The notes beneath the pieces are model-generated. The model was not told where the DNA came from. It searched no databases and saw nothing but the letters and a program-made list of their open reading frames with translations. From CAYJBH01 sp964368625 (lineage in GTDB: Bacteria; Bacillota; Clostridia; Oscillospirales; Ruminococcaceae): 15,049 bases of DNA. The stretch spans positions 1 through 15,049 of the forward strand of contig CAYJBH010000050.1 in NCBI GenBank assembly GCA_964368625.1, in the 5' to 3' direction. Positions 13,845 to 15,049 of the stretch are shown here, piece by piece. A program made the position numbers and the translations under genes. Numbering within the stretch: the stretch's first letter is position 1; every line of letters begins with the position of its first letter.

Positions 13845-13882
13845 AGTAACATCTTTTTTATTTTTTTAGTAATGTTACTACA
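13845..13882. repeat. Inverted pair AGTAACAT / ATGTTACT in the dehydrogenase leader
   Basis: AGTAACAT (13845-13852) is the exact inverse of ATGTTACT (13872-13879). The right copy is embedded in AATGTTACTACA (13871-13882), 11 of 12 bases like the arm before the binding-protein gene, and in the dyad AGTAATGTTACT (13868-13879). A T-rich run separates the two copies. Confidence 0.5.
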
Positions 13883-13943
13883 TTATGATATAAGATTTTA
13901 CAATCGTAAATATGCACATTTATTATTAAGGAGGAAATCACTC

Positions 13944-14975
13944 ATGAAATCACTGGTTATCTCTAAGGACGGCTCACTATCTATTTGTGAAGTAAGCAAA
14001 CCCAAGTACAATGAAAATCAAGCTCTGGTAAAAACTATCGCTTGTGGTATGTGTGGCACAGACGTAAAACTGATCCATCGCACCTTCAAAGGTTTTCCGG
14101 AAGAAATGTATCCCATCATGCTTGGCCACGAGGGTGTCGGCGAAGTGGTGGAAGTTGGCGCAAATGTAAAAACATTTAAAATTGGCGACAAGGTTTTGCT
14201 TCCGTTTGTAGATCCTGATCCCGAGAATCGTCCCGGAATGGGTTCGGGCTGGGGTGCAATGAGCGAATATGCTGTTGTATGTGATCCAAATGCACCATGG
14301 GAAAATGGTGTACCGGGATGCGCATATGCCCAAACAGTGCTTGACGATGATCTAGATCCGGTTGATGCAACAATGATCATCACTTTCCGTGAGGTGCTTT
14401 CCTCTATAAAATACTTTGATATTAAAGCAAGTGACTCTGTGGTTGTATTTGGTTGTGGGCCTGTTGGTCTTACTTATATAAAGTTCATGAGTCTTTTGGG
14501 TGTGAAAAATCTTATTGCATGCGATATAATCCCTGAAAAACTGGCCCAAGCTACAGAATATGGCGCTACCCATCTTATTAACACTAAAGAATGCGATGTA
14601 CGAGAAGAAGTTCGCAAGATTTATCCAGATGGCGTTGATTTTGTTTTGGACGCAGCTGGATTCCCAGCAATAGTCAATCAGGGCATGGGTCTCATAAAAG
14701 ATCGTGGTGCTGTGCTTTGTTATGGCGTGCCCGAAAAAGAAGAAATTACCATTGACTTTAGTAAGGCTGACTACAACTGGCGTGTTATATATCAGCAGAT
14801 GCCTCGTAAAGACGAAGAGGGTGCTGCGCATGAGCAGGTGCTGGCTTGGATGCGTTCCGGTGAGTTGAATATAAAAGAGTTCATCTCAGATTATTTTGAT
14901 TTTTCGGACAGTGTTGATGCATATGCAAAACTTTTGGACAGGAAAATTCTAAAAAAAGGAATAATCACCTTTTAA
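13944..14975 (+). CDS. Zinc-type MDR dehydrogenase lacking the structural zinc lobe
   Basis: A 343-residue medium-chain dehydrogenase transcribed away from the rest of the cluster. Catalytic zinc ligands are present: Cys37 (GMCGTD) and His62-Glu63 (LGHEGVGE), with Glu150 (TFREV) in the place of the usual Glu-Pro. The nucleotide loop FGCGPVG is at 169-175 and Asp194 suggests NAD. Unlike the two other zinc dehydrogenases here, the four-cysteine structural zinc loop is absent and is replaced by a Pro/Asp/Gly-rich stretch around residues 88-104 (FVDPDPENRPGM). AAGGAGG lies nine bases before the ATG at 13944. Its own promoters and the shared AATGTTAYTACA element suggest coordinated but separate control, perhaps because it acts on an alternative substrate feeding the pathway. 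The substrate is not predictable from sequence. Confidence 0.9.
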   Translation: MKSLVISKDGSLSICEVSKPKYNENQALVKTIACGMCGTDVKLIHRTFKGFPEEMYPIMLGHEGVGEVVEVGANVKTFKIGDKVLLPFVDPDPENRPGMGSGWGAMSEYAVVCDPNAPWENGVPGCAYAQTVLDDDLDPVDATMIITFREVLSSIKYFDIKASDSVVVFGCGPVGLTYIKFMSLLGVKNLIACDIIPEKLAQATEYGATHLINTKECDVREEVRKIYPDGVDFVLDAAGFPAIVNQGMGLIKDRGAVLCYGVPEKEEITIDFSKADYNWRVIYQQMPRKDEEGAAHEQVLAWMRSGELNIKEFISDYFDFSDSVDAYAKLLDRKILKKGIITF

Positions 14976-15001
14976 GGGTTTAAATCCCACCTTTTCCGCC
15001 A
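14976..15001 (+). other. tRNA 3'-end-like fragment, probably serine type (possible att remnant)
   Basis: Starting right after the dehydrogenase stop, the bases read as a T-arm and acceptor strand in the exact tRNA spacing: T-stem GGG, loop TTTAAAT (14979-14985), CCCAC (14986-14990), seven acceptor bases CTTTTCC (14991-14997), discriminator G (14998) and CCA (14999-15001). G as discriminator with CCGCCA is typical of tRNA-Ser. The 5' part of a tRNA is missing, the outer T-stem pairs fail, and the invariant C of the T-loop is T. It is therefore not a working tRNA. It fits the fragment left at the far end of an element integrated into a tRNA gene; chance similarity cannot be excluded. Confidence 0.5.
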
Positions 15002-15039
15002 AAGAGCCCTGTGAAACGGCTGTTTCACAGGGCTCTTTT
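15001..15039 (+). terminator. Strong intrinsic terminator
   Basis: A perfect 17-bp stem, AAAGAGCCCTGTGAAAC (15001-15017) and GTTTCACAGGGCTCTTT (15022-15038), with the loop GGCT and a T run (ttttcatgttttt) after it. It ends the dehydrogenase transcript. The A run on the other side lets it work in the opposite direction too, shielding the cluster from a gene beyond the window. Confidence 0.93.
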
Positions 15040-15049
15040 CATGTTTTTG

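Larger units (their letters stand above)
13428..13943. other. Divergent regulatory region between binding-protein gene and zinc dehydrogenase
   Basis: These 516 bases hold no convincing coding frame but at least two plausible promoters in each direction and five kinds of symmetric element, listed separately. The AT content is clearly higher than in the genes, with A/T tracts at 13527-13540 and 13854-13867. Leaders of about 60-135 bases are expected on both sides. No known riboswitch class or T-box motif could be recognised. Confidence 0.7.

Noticed and set aside
13428..13943. A riboswitch, T-box or small-RNA gene in the divergent region.
   Set aside because: The stems found are short and simple; no conserved riboswitch core or T-box sequence could be recognised by eye.
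14018..14383. Leftward frames within the divergent dehydrogenase gene.
   Set aside because: They are shadows of a gene with a clear SD, MDR motifs and terminator; none has a ribosome binding site or recognisable domain.
14910..15001. A complete serine tRNA gene at the right edge.
   Set aside because: GGAAAA at 14941 could pair with TTTTCC of the acceptor end, but it would give only ~61 bases with no D-arm or anticodon arm, and the sequence is the coding end of the dehydrogenase. Only the 3' part is tRNA-like.

Overview
The window looks like a chromosomal segment of a low-to-mid GC Gram-positive anaerobe, most likely a clostridial (Firmicutes/Bacillota) gut-type bacterium. The grounds are the near-universal AAGGAGG-type ribosome binding sites, the lipoprotein signal with an Ala/Ser/Glu-rich linker, sigma-A-like promoters, and a gene set (ribose-type ABC importer, HutC-type GntR regulator, many polyol dehydrogenases) typical of that group. 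No taxonomic marker gene is present, so this stays an inference.

Thirteen genes run leftwards on the minus strand and one (positions 13944-14975) runs rightwards, separated by a 516-bp regulatory region full of palindromes. Reading along the minus strand: a sugar-binding lipoprotein, a stem-loop, permease, double-ATPase and second permease (a complete RbsB/RbsC/RbsA/RbsC-like importer with two different permeases); then a cupin phosphoglucose-isomerase-like protein, a glycerol-dehydrogenase-like enzyme, two zinc alcohol/polyol dehydrogenases and a glyoxalase-fold protein; then a GntR/UTRA regulator with its own promoter; then a second enzyme block: phosphotriesterase-type lactonase, AroE-like dehydrogenase, D-2-hydroxyacid dehydrogenase and the start of an FGGY sugar kinase cut by the left edge. 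Within each block genes are spaced by 0-25 bp with Shine-Dalgarno sequences often lying in the end of the preceding gene, so they are operons.

Taken together the genes describe import and oxidative breakdown of an unidentified sugar, polyol or sugar-acid. There are six oxidoreductases from four families (three MDR, one iron-ADH, one AroE-like, one 2-hydroxyacid dehydrogenase), one probable lactonase and one sugar kinase. I do not recognise this combination as a described pathway. The AroE-like protein keeps the catalytic Lys/Asp pair but has lost several shikimate-contacting positions, which suggests a new substrate.

Regulation: a motif TGACNNATNNGTC(A) occurs twice in front of the binding-protein gene and once, weaker, in front of the GntR gene, making it the best candidate operator for the local repressor. 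A second motif, AATGTTAYTACA, occurs as inverted pairs in front of both divergent genes and belongs to an unidentified regulator. At the right edge, directly behind the divergent dehydrogenase, lies what looks like the 3' end of a serine tRNA gene followed by a strong terminator. It could be an attachment-site remnant marking the edge of an acquired island that carries the whole cluster.
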